12,174 bases of DNA, taken from NCBI GenBank assembly GCA_002405435.1, contig DHLU01000057.1, forward strand, positions 3,139 to 15,312, in the 5' to 3' direction. This document shows positions 1 through 7,389 of the stretch, piece by piece. The number at the start of each line of letters is the position of its first letter. Within the stretch, counting starts at the first letter, position 1. The notes beneath the pieces were generated by a model. That model saw only the letters and a program-made list of their open reading frames with translations. It had not been told where the DNA came from and made no database searches. The stretch comes from Flavobacteriales bacterium UBA4660 (lineage in GTDB: Bacteria > Bacteroidota > Bacteroidia > Flavobacteriales_D > Sanyastnellaceae). A program made the translations under genes and the position numbers.

Positions 1-311
1 TTTGCCGAATGACACTACGATGCAGCAGCGATGGTGGCGGCCTGTGTGGGTCTCGTTGGGGAGCGCAAGAGCAGGGTAAGTAAGGGCGCTTGAGATTTTT
101 TCGGGATCAAATCCTACATAAGCCTCTGAATTCCATACACTGGATTTCCTTTGGCACCTCAAGCCTCATTTTGCATGTGTTCACCAGCGCATCTAACAAT
201 TTCACGGCATATCTTCCTGTTTAACAACTACTTGCGCTTCAGTTCTCATCCTTGGGCATTCTATTCCGGGGTACCAGAACTGCATAGCTGTCTCCGTAAT
301 TTCGCGGCCTT
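1..311. other. Upstream region with no supportable gene
   Basis: No convincing coding region lies here. Two + strand frames are open from the window edge to stops at about base 79 to 85, so a short tail of an upstream gene could be present, but the peptides (rich in Trp, Arg and Gly) match nothing I recognise. A weak stem AGCGC (62-66) / GCGCT (86-90) with a long loop precedes a run of six T (96-101) and could be a poor terminator for such a gene. No full TTTG-N20-TAnnTTTG promoter is visible. TAATTTCG at 297-304 matches the -7 box at 5 of its 6 fixed positions but lacks a -33 partner, so the glyS promoter stays unassigned. Confidence 0.4.
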
Positions 312-1856
312 ATGCAGAACCAGGACGATAAACTCAAAAAGATCATTTCCCATTGCAAGGAGTATGGCTTTGTATTTCCCTCCAGTGAGATTTACGACGG
401 ACTTTCAGCCACTTACGATTATGGCCCGTACGGCAGTGAACTGAAAAACAATCTCCGCGAATACTGGTGGAAAGCCATGACACGGCTCCATGAAAACATC
501 GTGGGAATTGATGCCTCGATCTTTATGCATCCCACCACGTGGAAAGCAAGCGGACACGTAGATGCATTTAACGATCCGCTTATTGACAACAAAGATTCCA
601 AACGCCGTTACCGGGCCGACGTGTTGCTGGAAGAATATATTGGTAAGCTGGAAGCCAAAAACAACAAGGAAGTCGAAAAAGCAAAATCCAAATTCGGTGA
701 TGCCTTTGATGAAACAAAGTTCAGGGCCACCAATCCGAACGTGCTGCGCAACTCCGAAAAAATCGCTTCGGTGGAACAGCGCATGAAGCAGGCGCTCGAG
801 AACAGCGATCTGGCAGGTCTCAAACAGCTGATTGAGGATTGTGAAATTGCCGATCCGGAAACAGGATCACGCAACTGGACCGAAGTCCGCCAGTTCAATC
901 TCATGTTTAGCACGGAGTTGGGCAGTGTTGCGGGCGATGCCGCCACCATTTATCTGAGACCCGAAACAGCCCAGGGAATCTTCGTCAACTTTCTCAACGT
1001 CCAGAAAAGCGGGCGTATGAAAATTCCTTTCGGCATTGCACAAACCGGTAAGGCATTCCGCAACGAGATTATCGCCCGGCAGTTCATTTTTCGCATGCGC
1101 GAATTTGAGCAGATGGAAATGCAGTTTTTTGTAAAACCCGGAACAGAGCTGGAATGGTACGCCTACTGGAAGGAGGCCCGCATCAAGTGGCATATGTCAC
1201 TTGGAATGAACAGTGACAACTACCGTTTTCACGATCACCTCAAACTGGCGCACTACGCCAATGCCGCCTGCGACATCGAATTCAATTTCCCAATGGGATT
1301 CAAGGAACTGGAAGGCATTCATTCGCGCACAGACTTTGATTTGGGTGCTCACGAAAAATTTTCGGGCAAAAAGCTCCGCTACTTCGATCCCGAATCCAAC
1401 GAAAGTTACGTGCCCTATGTAATCGAAACCTCCATTGGTCTCGCCCGCATGTTTCTCGCCACACTGAGCAGTGCCTACGACGAAGAAAAGCTGGAAGATG
1501 GCAGTGAGCGCACTGTATTGCGCATCCCTCCGGCGCTGGCACCGGTAAAAGTGGCTGTATTGCCCCTGGTGAACAAAGATGGACTTCCCGAAAAAGCCAG
1601 GGAGATTGTAAAGATGCTGCAACTGGATTTCAACCTGCAGTACGATGCCAAAGACGCCATCGGCAGGAGGTACCGACGCCAGGACGCTATCGGAACACCC
1701 TATTGCATTACCATCGATAACGACACCATGACCGACGAATCTGTCACCCTGCGCGAGCGCGACAGTATGAAGCAGGAGCGTGTGCGTATCGAAAAGCTTC
1801 GCGAAATTGTCGGGCAGCGCGTCTCGATGCATACCCTTCTTCAACAACTCGTTTGA
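312..1856 (+). CDS. glyS: Glycine--tRNA ligase (dimeric, single-chain class II type)
   Basis: This enzyme charges tRNA-Gly with glycine in the cytoplasm, using ATP. The 514-residue product matches the single-chain alpha2 GlyRS found in eukaryotes, archaea and many bacteria, not the alpha2beta2 GlyQ/GlyS type. The class II catalytic core is clear: YDYGPYG (35-41), WKASGHVDAF (77-86), RPETAQGIF (216-224), motif 2 around FRNE (249-252), and motif 3 around ETSIGLARM (372-380, invariant Arg 379). A Lys/Glu-rich segment at about 100-175 is the usual insertion. The C-terminal anticodon-binding domain covers about 411-510, with GRRYRRQDAIGTPYC inside. The ATG at 312 is chosen because the family's usual N-terminal segment (KLKKIISHCKEYGFVFPSSEIY) follows at once. 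It has no SD. pgk starts 8 bases after the stop, so the two are probably co-transcribed. Confidence 0.96.
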   Translation: MQNQDDKLKKIISHCKEYGFVFPSSEIYDGLSATYDYGPYGSELKNNLREYWWKAMTRLHENIVGIDASIFMHPTTWKASGHVDAFNDPLIDNKDSKRRYRADVLLEEYIGKLEAKNNKEVEKAKSKFGDAFDETKFRATNPNVLRNSEKIASVEQRMKQALENSDLAGLKQLIEDCEIADPETGSRNWTEVRQFNLMFSTELGSVAGDAATIYLRPETAQGIFVNFLNVQKSGRMKIPFGIAQTGKAFRNEIIARQFIFRMREFEQMEMQFFVKPGTELEWYAYWKEARIKWHMSLGMNSDNYRFHDHLKLAHYANAACDIEFNFPMGFKELEGIHSRTDFDLGAHEKFSGKKLRYFDPESNESYVPYVIETSIGLARMFLATLSSAYDEEKLEDGSERTVLRIPPALAPVKVAVLPLVNKDGLPEKAREIVKMLQLDFNLQYDAKDAIGRRYRRQDAIGTPYCITIDNDTMTDESVTLRERDSMKQERVRIEKLREIVGQRVSMHTLLQQLV

Positions 1857-1864
1857 TCTTGCAC

Positions 1865-3055
1865 ATGGCCTCTATCGACACCTTTTCATTCCGCGGGAAA
1901 AGAACCCTGGTCAGGGTGGACTTCAACGTTCCCCTCAACGAAAAACTTGAGATTACCGACGATACACGCATCAGAGCCGCGTTAAAAACCATCCGGAAAA
2001 TTTCCGGCGATGGCGGCAAGGTGATTCTGATGTCGCACCTCGGCCGTCCGAAAGGCGGGCCGGAACCGAAATACTCGATGGCTCCGGTGGCTCCTCACCT
2101 CGCGAAATTGCTCAATCAGCCTGTCTTGTTTGCGCCTGCCTGTGTTGGACCCGACGCGCACGATGTGATCAACCGCATGAACGATGGCGATGTGGCTTTG
2201 CTGGAAAACCTCCGTTTTCATAAAGAAGAAGAGGGTGGCGATGAATTTTTCGCTGGTCAGTTAGCCGAACTCGGCGACACTTATGTCAACGATGCGTTTG
2301 GCACCGCCCACCGCGCGCACGCCAGCACGGCGGTTATTGCCCGCTTTTTCCCCGGGGCGAAAATGTTTGGTTACCTAATGGAAGATGAAGTGAGCGCGCT
2401 GGACAAGGTCATGCGGAATGCCGCACATCCGGTTACTGCCATCATCGGCGGCAGCAAAGTGTCGAGTAAGATTGCGATTCTGGAAAACCTCCTGTCTAAA
2501 GTAGACAACCTCATTATTGGCGGGGGCATGGCCTTCACCTTCTTCCGCGCCCTTGGGGGTAATACCGGCAACTCGCTGGTGGAAGAGGACAAGATTCCCC
2601 TGGCCGCCGAACTGCTGAATAAGGCGAAGGAGAAAGGTGTGAAAGTCCTGTTGCCCGGAGACTCCGTTATTGCCGACCGCTTTGCTGTTGACGCCACCGT
2701 TGCCGCTTCAGAAAGCCTCAACATTCCTGCAGGATGGATGGGTCTTGATATCGGCAAAAACGCTGTCAGTGATTTCCGGGCCTGCATCTTGCAGTCGCGA
2801 ACCGTGCTTTGGAATGGTCCCATGGGTGTATTCGAAATGGAGCCATTTGCAACTGGCACGCTGGATATTGCCCGGGCGCTGGCAGAAGCTACAGCCGGCG
2901 GAGCTTTCACCCTGGTGGGGGGCGGCGACAGTGTAGCGGCCATCAACCAGTTTGGACTTGCCGGCGACGTGAGTTATGTAAGCACCGGAGGTGGCGCCAT
3001 GCTTGAGGCCCTCGAAGGCCGGGAACTACCGGGCATTGCTGCCATTCGCGGCTGA
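1865..3055 (+). CDS. pgk: Phosphoglycerate kinase
   Basis: It catalyses the reversible transfer of phosphate from 1,3-bisphosphoglycerate to ADP, giving ATP and 3-phosphoglycerate, in cytoplasmic glycolysis and gluconeogenesis. The 396-residue product has normal length and both domains. N-terminal substrate-binding motifs are RVDFNVPL (17-24), SHLGRP (57-62), NLRFHKEEE (115-123) and DAFGTAHRAHAS (143-154). C-terminal nucleotide-binding motifs are GGSKVSSK (195-202), WNGPMGVFE (316-324), GGGDSVAAI (352-360) and STGGGAMLE (373-381). The ATG at 1865 is preferred over the in-frame TTG at 1853, which overlaps the glyS stop codon, because the PGK N-terminus (TFSFRGKRTLVRVDFNVP) follows directly. 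No SD precedes it. It lies 8 bases after glyS and 37 bases before the repeat-protein gene. Confidence 0.97.
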   Translation: MASIDTFSFRGKRTLVRVDFNVPLNEKLEITDDTRIRAALKTIRKISGDGGKVILMSHLGRPKGGPEPKYSMAPVAPHLAKLLNQPVLFAPACVGPDAHDVINRMNDGDVALLENLRFHKEEEGGDEFFAGQLAELGDTYVNDAFGTAHRAHASTAVIARFFPGAKMFGYLMEDEVSALDKVMRNAAHPVTAIIGGSKVSSKIAILENLLSKVDNLIIGGGMAFTFFRALGGNTGNSLVEEDKIPLAAELLNKAKEKGVKVLLPGDSVIADRFAVDATVAASESLNIPAGWMGLDIGKNAVSDFRACILQSRTVLWNGPMGVFEMEPFATGTLDIARALAEATAGGAFTLVGGGDSVAAINQFGLAGDVSYVSTGGGAMLEALEGRELPGIAAIRG

Positions 3056-3092
3056 CACGCCTGGTGGTACTATTGTTGCGGTATCGGCCATT

Positions 3093-3569
3093 ATGCTTCG
3101 CATTCTTTCCACCACCCTCCTGGTCCTGACCGCCCTAAGCGGCGAGGGGCAGACCTATGTATACACCGAACGCACCATGGTATTTTCCAGCATTGCCTAC
3201 ACGGTCAACCGGGGGCATGTAACCGAGGGCCAGTCTCTCATGTGGAGCGATGCCTTGCTTACGGTGCAAAATGGAAGCATCTACGAGGGATTCAGCACCT
3301 CTGTATTCGACCTCTTGTTTACCACAGACCAGCGCGCCGTCTATGAAGGAGACAGCCGGTTCTCATTCGACATTGTCTATACCCTTGAAAACGGCACCGT
3401 GTATGCGGGTAACTCTACTTTTCCCACCGACGCGCTCTACACCTGCCACAACGGCGTCATTTACCGGGGCCGGAGTACATTTCCCGGTGATGCCGTTTTC
3501 TGGCTGCAGGGTCCCCCGCTGGGCATGGCGGAAATTGTAGCACTGCTGCTTGCGGCAGGCTTGATCTGA
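3093..3569 (+). CDS. Small secreted protein built from six 20-residue repeats (beta-flower-like, function unknown)
   Basis: The 158-residue product starts with a Sec-type signal peptide (about 1-20, MLRILSTTLLVLTALSGEGQ), so export to the periplasm or cell surface is likely. Residues 21-140 divide into exactly six repeats of 20 residues with no gaps. The recurring pattern is Gly, x, Val/Ile, Tyr, x, Gly, x, Ser, x, Phe, two x, Asp, x, Leu/Val, Tyr/Phe, Thr, two x, Asn. The first repeat is the most degenerate. The tail (141-158) starts with Pro-Pro and is hydrophobic. The ATG at 3093 is chosen because it opens the signal peptide; the frame is open further upstream into pgk. From memory, similar 'GNSTF..D..YT..NG' repeats occur in small secreted Bacteroidota proteins annotated as beta-flower proteins; I could not verify this. 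It could be third in a glyS-pgk transcript. No function can be assigned. Confidence 0.75.
   Translation: MLRILSTTLLVLTALSGEGQTYVYTERTMVFSSIAYTVNRGHVTEGQSLMWSDALLTVQNGSIYEGFSTSVFDLLFTTDQRAVYEGDSRFSFDIVYTLENGTVYAGNSTFPTDALYTCHNGVIYRGRSTFPGDAVFWLQGPPLGMAEIVALLLAAGLI
3153..3512 (+). repeat. Six tandem 60-base coding repeats (20 residues each)
   Basis: Units start at residues 21, 41, 61, 81, 101 and 121 of the secreted repeat protein, that is every 60 bases from 3153. Similarity is clear in the protein and weak in the DNA, which suggests old duplications kept by structural constraint. Units 3 to 6 are closest to one another: VYEGDSRFSFDIVYT, VYAGNSTFPTDALYT and IYRGRSTFPGDAVFW align without gaps. 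The alternating hydrophobic and polar residues, with Gly and Asn at fixed turn positions, fit a short beta-hairpin per unit. Confidence 0.75.
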
Positions 3570-3621
3570 GTGAACCAGCGCCACGGATTCGGCTGACACA
3601 ATATTCCGTCGCGCGATGGTT

Positions 3622-4908
3622 TCAGGCCATCAGCGCTTCAATCTCCTCTGGCTCTATCGGAAAGCTGGCAAACATATCGGTATGGCCGTCCCGCGTGATG
3701 ACGATATTGTTTTCTATGCGGATACCGAGGTTCTCTTCCCGGATATAAATACCCGGTTCGACGGTAAACACATTTCCTTCCTGCACCGGTATCGTCCAGT
3801 CGCCCACATCGTGCACATCGAGTCCGAGGAAATGAGACGTACCGTGCATAAAATACTTTTTGTAGGCCGGCCAGGCGGGATCCTGGTTGCGGATGTCATC
3901 CATCGTAATGAGTTTGAGATCCACCAGTTCCTTTTCCATGAGGCTGCCTACCTCCTTGTGGTATTCGTGAAGGAGCACACCCGGACGAAGAATGGATGCC
4001 GCACCGCGCATGACGCGCAATACCGCGTTGTAGACCTCTTTTTGGCGCGGGGTGAAACGTCCGTTGACCGGCACACAGCGCGTCATGTCGGCATTGTAAT
4101 TACCAAATTCGGCCCCGACATCCATCAGCAGCATGTCGCCTTCATGGCATACCTTGTCGTTGTCTATGTAGTGCAATACGCATGACGAAAAGCCTGACGC
4201 AATAATGGGGGTATAGGCAAATCCGCGCGATCCGTGGCGGAGAAACTCATGTGCAAACTCGGCTTCCACTTCATACTCCTTCACGCCCGGTTTGATGAAC
4301 TTCAGTACACGCAGGAATGCCGAGCGGGTGATGTCCACCGCCCGTTGCAACTGGACCAACTCATCCGGATGTTTCACTGCCCTGAGACGATGCATGATTG
4401 GTGCACTGCGCTCGATAGCATAATGCGGATAGTGTTCGCGAAACCATTTTGAAAAACGCATCTCCCGGGTTTCCACCTCGACTACGGCGCGCGTATGCTC
4501 GTTGGCGTTGAGATATACCGCTGCGGCTTCCGGTAAGAGGGTGCGCAGTACCCGTTCAAATTCCCCCAGCCAATACACCGTTTTCACTCCCGACAGGTCT
4601 GTGGCCTGGGCCTTGGTGAGTTTGGCTCCTTCCCAGATGGCGATGCTTTCGCTGGTTTCCTTCACAAAGAGGACTTCGCGGTGGTGGGCATGGAATGCGC
4701 CGGGAAAAATGACGAGAATACTTTCCTCCTGGTCAACACCGGACAGGTAAAAGATATCGCTGGCCTGTTTAAAGGGCATGTGCCCATCGGCACTGGTGGG
4801 CATGATGTCGTTTGAACAGAAAACGGCGAGTGCACCGGGCTTCATCGCTTCAGCAAAACGCTGGCGGGCGGCCGCATAGAACGTACTGGGCAGAGCGGGG
4901 TAACGCAT
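3622..4908 (-). CDS. pepP: Xaa-Pro aminopeptidase (aminopeptidase P, M24B)
   Basis: It removes the N-terminal residue from peptides with proline in second position and depends on two metal ions, usually manganese. The 428-residue product has an aminopeptidase P N-terminal domain (about 1-165) and a pita-bread M24 catalytic domain (about 170-425). The metal ligands are all visible: Asp263 (LMDVGAE), Asp274 (NADMTR), His359 (HGTSHFLGLDVHD), Glu384 (TVEPGIYI) and Glu399 (IRIENNI). His246 (LHYIDN), His355 and His366 match the catalytic histidines of E. coli PepP. No signal peptide is seen, so it is cytoplasmic. The start is the first ATG, with no SD. It lies downstream of the DUF349 gene on the same strand across a 112-base gap containing a possible terminator. 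TAACTTAG (4948-4955, minus strand) is one base off the Bacteroidota -7 box and may give it its own promoter. Confidence 0.93.
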   Translation of the reverse strand: MRYPALPSTFYAAARQRFAEAMKPGALAVFCSNDIMPTSADGHMPFKQASDIFYLSGVDQEESILVIFPGAFHAHHREVLFVKETSESIAIWEGAKLTKAQATDLSGVKTVYWLGEFERVLRTLLPEAAAVYLNANEHTRAVVEVETREMRFSKWFREHYPHYAIERSAPIMHRLRAVKHPDELVQLQRAVDITRSAFLRVLKFIKPGVKEYEVEAEFAHEFLRHGSRGFAYTPIIASGFSSCVLHYIDNDKVCHEGDMLLMDVGAEFGNYNADMTRCVPVNGRFTPRQKEVYNAVLRVMRGAASILRPGVLLHEYHKEVGSLMEKELVDLKLITMDDIRNQDPAWPAYKKYFMHGTSHFLGLDVHDVGDWTIPVQEGNVFTVEPGIYIREENLGIRIENNIVITRDGHTDMFASFPIEPEEIEALMA

Positions 4909-4979
4909 AAGGGTTCGGTTGGATAATGGCCTGCAGGGCGCAGGGCGCTAAGTTAACGCGGATGAAAAAACCGAACACT

Positions 4980-5007
4980 AAAAAATCCCCGGACCGGAGC
5001 CCTCCGG
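4980..5007 (-). terminator. Possible terminator after the DUF349 gene
   Basis: On the minus strand, just after the DUF349 stop, a G+C-rich hairpin CCGGA (5007-5003) / TCCGG (4998-4994) with a 4-base loop is followed 8 bases later by six T (4985-4980). A second TCCGG copy at 4993-4989 can pair with the same left arm, which brings the stem closer to the T run. The layout suggests an intrinsic terminator separating DUF349 from pepP. The spacing of the first form is not ideal. Confidence 0.4.
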
Positions 5008-5020
5008 CAAGGCTAAAGCA

Positions 5021-6712
5021 TTACGCTTCGGTCAAGAGCATCTTTTTCCTGAGGTCTTCAATCTCACGTTCGGTGGCTTTGACCTTTTTCTCGATATCCT
5101 TGCGCAGGGCATCTGCACCCGCTCCTGTAAAGATCATCATGTTGTTTTCGTACTGCCGTTTTTCGGCCACCAGCCGGTCAATCCGGTCGCGCAATGTCTG
5201 GCGTTCTTTCTTCACCTTGAAGTTGCCGTCGGATGTGTTGCGGATATTTTCGAGTTTCGACCTGAATTCCATGATAGACCTCTCGCTGCGTTCAAGATTC
5301 ATCTTGCCATAGTGCCGGTCGAGCAGTTTGCCGAACCTGTCATTAACCTCCCTGGCCTTTTCACGGGGTACAAAACCGATAGCTGCCCAACGCGAAGTGT
5401 ATTCACGGAGGGTGGCCACATCAGCGTTGCGGTCGCCGGTCAGTTCAAAACTGTCCAGTTCGGCCAGCATCGACTCCTTCTGTACCAGGTTTTCTTCCTG
5501 TTGGGCTACTACCCCGGAGAAGTGTTGTTTTTTGCGCTCGAAGAATACGTCGCAGGCGGCACGGAATCGGTTCCAGAGTTTCTGTTCTTCCCGTGTCTCA
5601 GCAGATCCGACACCCTTCCACTCTTCCTGCTGCTTTTTCAGGGCCTCAGTGGTATCCTTCCAGTTGTCGTCATCCTGCAGTTCCCCGGCCCGGGCGATGA
5701 GCGCCTCTTTTTTGTCACGGCTGACCTTGTGTGCATCGCGACGGCTATCGAAAAAGACTTTTTTCCGCTGGAAAAACAAGTCGCACAATCCGCGGAACTC
5801 GCTCCAGATTTCCTCATTTTCCTTTTTCGGCGCAAAACCGCTGTGTTTCCAATCTTCCTGCAGCTTGAGCACCTCTTCGGTGTATTTGTTCCAGGTTGTG
5901 GTGTTGGAAAACCCCATAGAAAGGATGTTTTTCAGCTGGTCGGTGAGTCCACGCTTGCGGGCGAGGTTTTCCTCAGCGTGTGCGCGCAATTCTTCGTAGT
6001 GCGCATTGATTCTGGCACGGGCTTCGCGCAGCAGTCCGTAAAACCTATCTCCGGTTTCCTTGTAGGTTTCACGGGGTGATGGGCCTATATCCAGCCATTC
6101 CCGTTCATAGGTCTTTACCAGAAGTTCAATTTCATTGACCGATTTCAGTGCGGCTATTTCGACCGCTTTTTCAATCAATTCTTCCTTTTTGCGCTGATTT
6201 ATTTTCAGGTCATGCTCCTGAAGTGACTTGTAGATATTGATGTTGTAGTAAAACTCCTGCGACAGTTTGTTGAACCGTTCGCTGAGTTCGTGGTATTTGT
6301 CACCCGGTACATCGCCGGCCTTGTTCCACTGTTCGCGCAGCTGATTCCAGAAGGAAAACGCCTTGCCGACATGCTGTTCTTCACGCACCACTTTTTCAGC
6401 CTCCTCGAGTAGCTTCAGGCGGTTTTCGAGGTTCTTCTGCCGCTCTGCAGCCAGTTCCTTACCCCTTTCATCGATGCGTTGGCGGTAACCGGCCAGTAGT
6501 GTTGCAAACTTCTCATCGAGCGGATCGGGCACAAATTCGAAGTGAGCGCCTTCTTCTTTTTCTGAGGATTCGAATGCCTGCCGCTGGAGTTGTGTTTCCT
6601 TGGCCGTTTCACTTTTCCAGTTCGCTTGCAGATTGCGGACAGCTTCCCTGATGCTCATTACATCATCGGTAACCAGCAATTGCTCGAATTGCTCAAGCAG
6701 CTGTGACTTCAT
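5021..6712 (-). CDS. DUF349-repeat coiled-coil protein
   Basis: The 563-residue product is highly charged, mostly helical and has no signal peptide or membrane segment, so it is probably cytoplasmic. It contains about five DUF349-type repeats, each with a Trp followed by a Gly-containing turn and then a Phe/aromatic-rich helix. They centre on REQWNKAGDVP (about 126-136), EREWLDIGPSP (203-213), QEDWKHSGFAP (285-295), QEEWKGVGS (362-370) and TSRWAAIGFVP (439-449). The third and fourth also carry the W.(R/E)FR..CD.FF.RKK signature (303-318, 380-395). The N-terminus (LQANWKSE, 28-35) looks like a half repeat, and the C-terminus (about 475-563) is predicted coiled coil. The family is widespread in Bacteroidota and has no established biochemical role that I know of. 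The promoter is unusually clear, and the gene is divergent from recX across 212 bases. Confidence 0.85.
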   Translation of the reverse strand: MKSQLLEQFEQLLVTDDVMSIREAVRNLQANWKSETAKETQLQRQAFESSEKEEGAHFEFVPDPLDEKFATLLAGYRQRIDERGKELAAERQKNLENRLKLLEEAEKVVREEQHVGKAFSFWNQLREQWNKAGDVPGDKYHELSERFNKLSQEFYYNINIYKSLQEHDLKINQRKKEELIEKAVEIAALKSVNEIELLVKTYEREWLDIGPSPRETYKETGDRFYGLLREARARINAHYEELRAHAEENLARKRGLTDQLKNILSMGFSNTTTWNKYTEEVLKLQEDWKHSGFAPKKENEEIWSEFRGLCDLFFQRKKVFFDSRRDAHKVSRDKKEALIARAGELQDDDNWKDTTEALKKQQEEWKGVGSAETREEQKLWNRFRAACDVFFERKKQHFSGVVAQQEENLVQKESMLAELDSFELTGDRNADVATLREYTSRWAAIGFVPREKAREVNDRFGKLLDRHYGKMNLERSERSIMEFRSKLENIRNTSDGNFKVKKERQTLRDRIDRLVAEKRQYENNMMIFTGAGADALRKDIEKKVKATEREIEDLRKKMLLTEA

Positions 6713-6754
6713 ACAGTTTCGTGTTTAGGTGTTTTTCGTTGGTCAGTTAAGAGG

Positions 6755-6786
6755 CAAAGTTAGGGAATTTTTTTGGGAATTACAAA
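6755..6786 (-). promoter_or_regulatory. Bacteroidota-type housekeeping promoter of the DUF349 gene
   Basis: On the minus strand TTTG (6786-6783) is followed after exactly 20 bases by TAACTTTG (6762-6755). Both match the Bacteroidota primary sigma consensus (-33 TTTG, -7 TAnnTTTG) at every fixed position. Transcription should start near 6750, leaving a leader of about 38 bases before the ATG at 6712. The leader has no SD-like sequence. Confidence 0.75.
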
Positions 6787-6924
6787 GGTCGAAGCAGAGG
6801 GGCTTAACAGTCTGTTTATCTGATGTTTACAGGTCGTTATTAGCCACCGTCCGGCCTCCTTACAGGCTGCGTGTTCGGGCCCGCTTGCGCACCACTGCAG
6901 ATCGGTTTCCTGCAAATTTGCCCC

Positions 6925-7389
6925 ATGGGCAGGAAGTATTCACCCGAAGAGACGAGGCTGCAGATTGCCCGATGGGTAGACCGTTGTGAGCGTTGTCACC
7001 GGGAAGTGCGTGATAAACTCAACGCCTGGGGCGTTCCTCCTGCCGAGCGTGAAGACCTGGTTGCGCAGCTGATCTCAGCCAATGCGCTCAACGAACAACG
7101 TTATGCAGTGGCCTTTGCGTCAGACCATTTCCGGTTTCACGACTGGGGACCGCTCAAGATTGCTGCTGCGCTGCGTGCCAAAGGCGTTTCTCAGCAACTG
7201 GTACAACTGGCCGGACAGTCGCTTGACGCCGCGGTGCTTCGCCAGTCGGTGGTTCAATTGGCGCAGCGAAAATTCGGCACGCTCAGAGACGGGGCGTTGC
7301 ACATACGGCGCAAAAAGACCGCGCAATTTCTCGTTCAGAAAGGTTTTGAGCCCAACATGGTATGGGAAACCGTTGGATCACTCGCCTGA
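6925..7389 (+). CDS. recX: Regulatory protein RecX
   Basis: RecX proteins bind RecA and RecA filaments and limit recombinase activity in the cytoplasm. The 154-residue product has the three-helix repeat layout and length of the family. The region CERCHREVRDKLNAWGVPP (21-39) followed by DLVAQLISANALNEQRYAVAFASDHFR (44-70) and WGPLKIAAALRAKGVS (74-89) is the most diagnostic. The third repeat is weaker (about 105-150, ending KTAQFLVQKGFEPNMVWETV). I prefer the ATG at 6925, which gives a typical start (MGRKYSPEETR). A GTG at 6871 would add 18 hydrophobic residues not expected in RecX. No recA is nearby. The stop codon abuts the stop of the convergent membrane-protein gene. Confidence 0.85.
   Translation: MGRKYSPEETRLQIARWVDRCERCHREVRDKLNAWGVPPAEREDLVAQLISANALNEQRYAVAFASDHFRFHDWGPLKIAAALRAKGVSQQLVQLAGQSLDAAVLRQSVVQLAQRKFGTLRDGALHIRRKKTAQFLVQKGFEPNMVWETVGSLA

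Noticed and set aside
151..444. 97-codon frame overlapping the start of glyS
   Set aside because: It overlaps glyS out of frame, has no recognisable motif, and its start is a TTG without support.
1665..1674. A second AGGAGGTACC inside glyS, in the same codon register as the prfB frameshift cassette
   Set aside because: It is followed by CGA CGC with no CTT slip codon or stop, and the glyS frame (GRRYRRQDAIG) is conserved and continuous, so no recoding is implied.
1197..1847. 216-codon minus-strand frame opposite glyS
   Set aside because: Antisense shadow of the conserved GlyRS catalytic and anticodon-binding domains.
3616..4185. 189-codon + strand frame opposite pepP
   Set aside because: Antisense shadow of a gene with every catalytic residue intact; no domain of its own.
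4934..4948. Tandem CAGGGCG repeat in the pepP leader
   Set aside because: Only two 7-base copies; too short to call a repeat element or regulatory site.
5312..6079. 255-codon + strand frame opposite the DUF349 gene
   Set aside because: Hydrophobic, Phe/Leu-rich mirror of the Glu/Lys-rich coding strand; a typical antisense artefact.
6913..6920. CAAATTTG as a -7 box for recX
   Set aside because: It lies only 4 bases before the chosen ATG, lacks the leading TA and has no TTTG at the -33 distance.
6729..6989. 86-codon + frame in the DUF349/recX intergenic region
   Set aside because: It runs through the DUF349 promoter and into recX in another frame; the Arg-rich composition looks non-coding.
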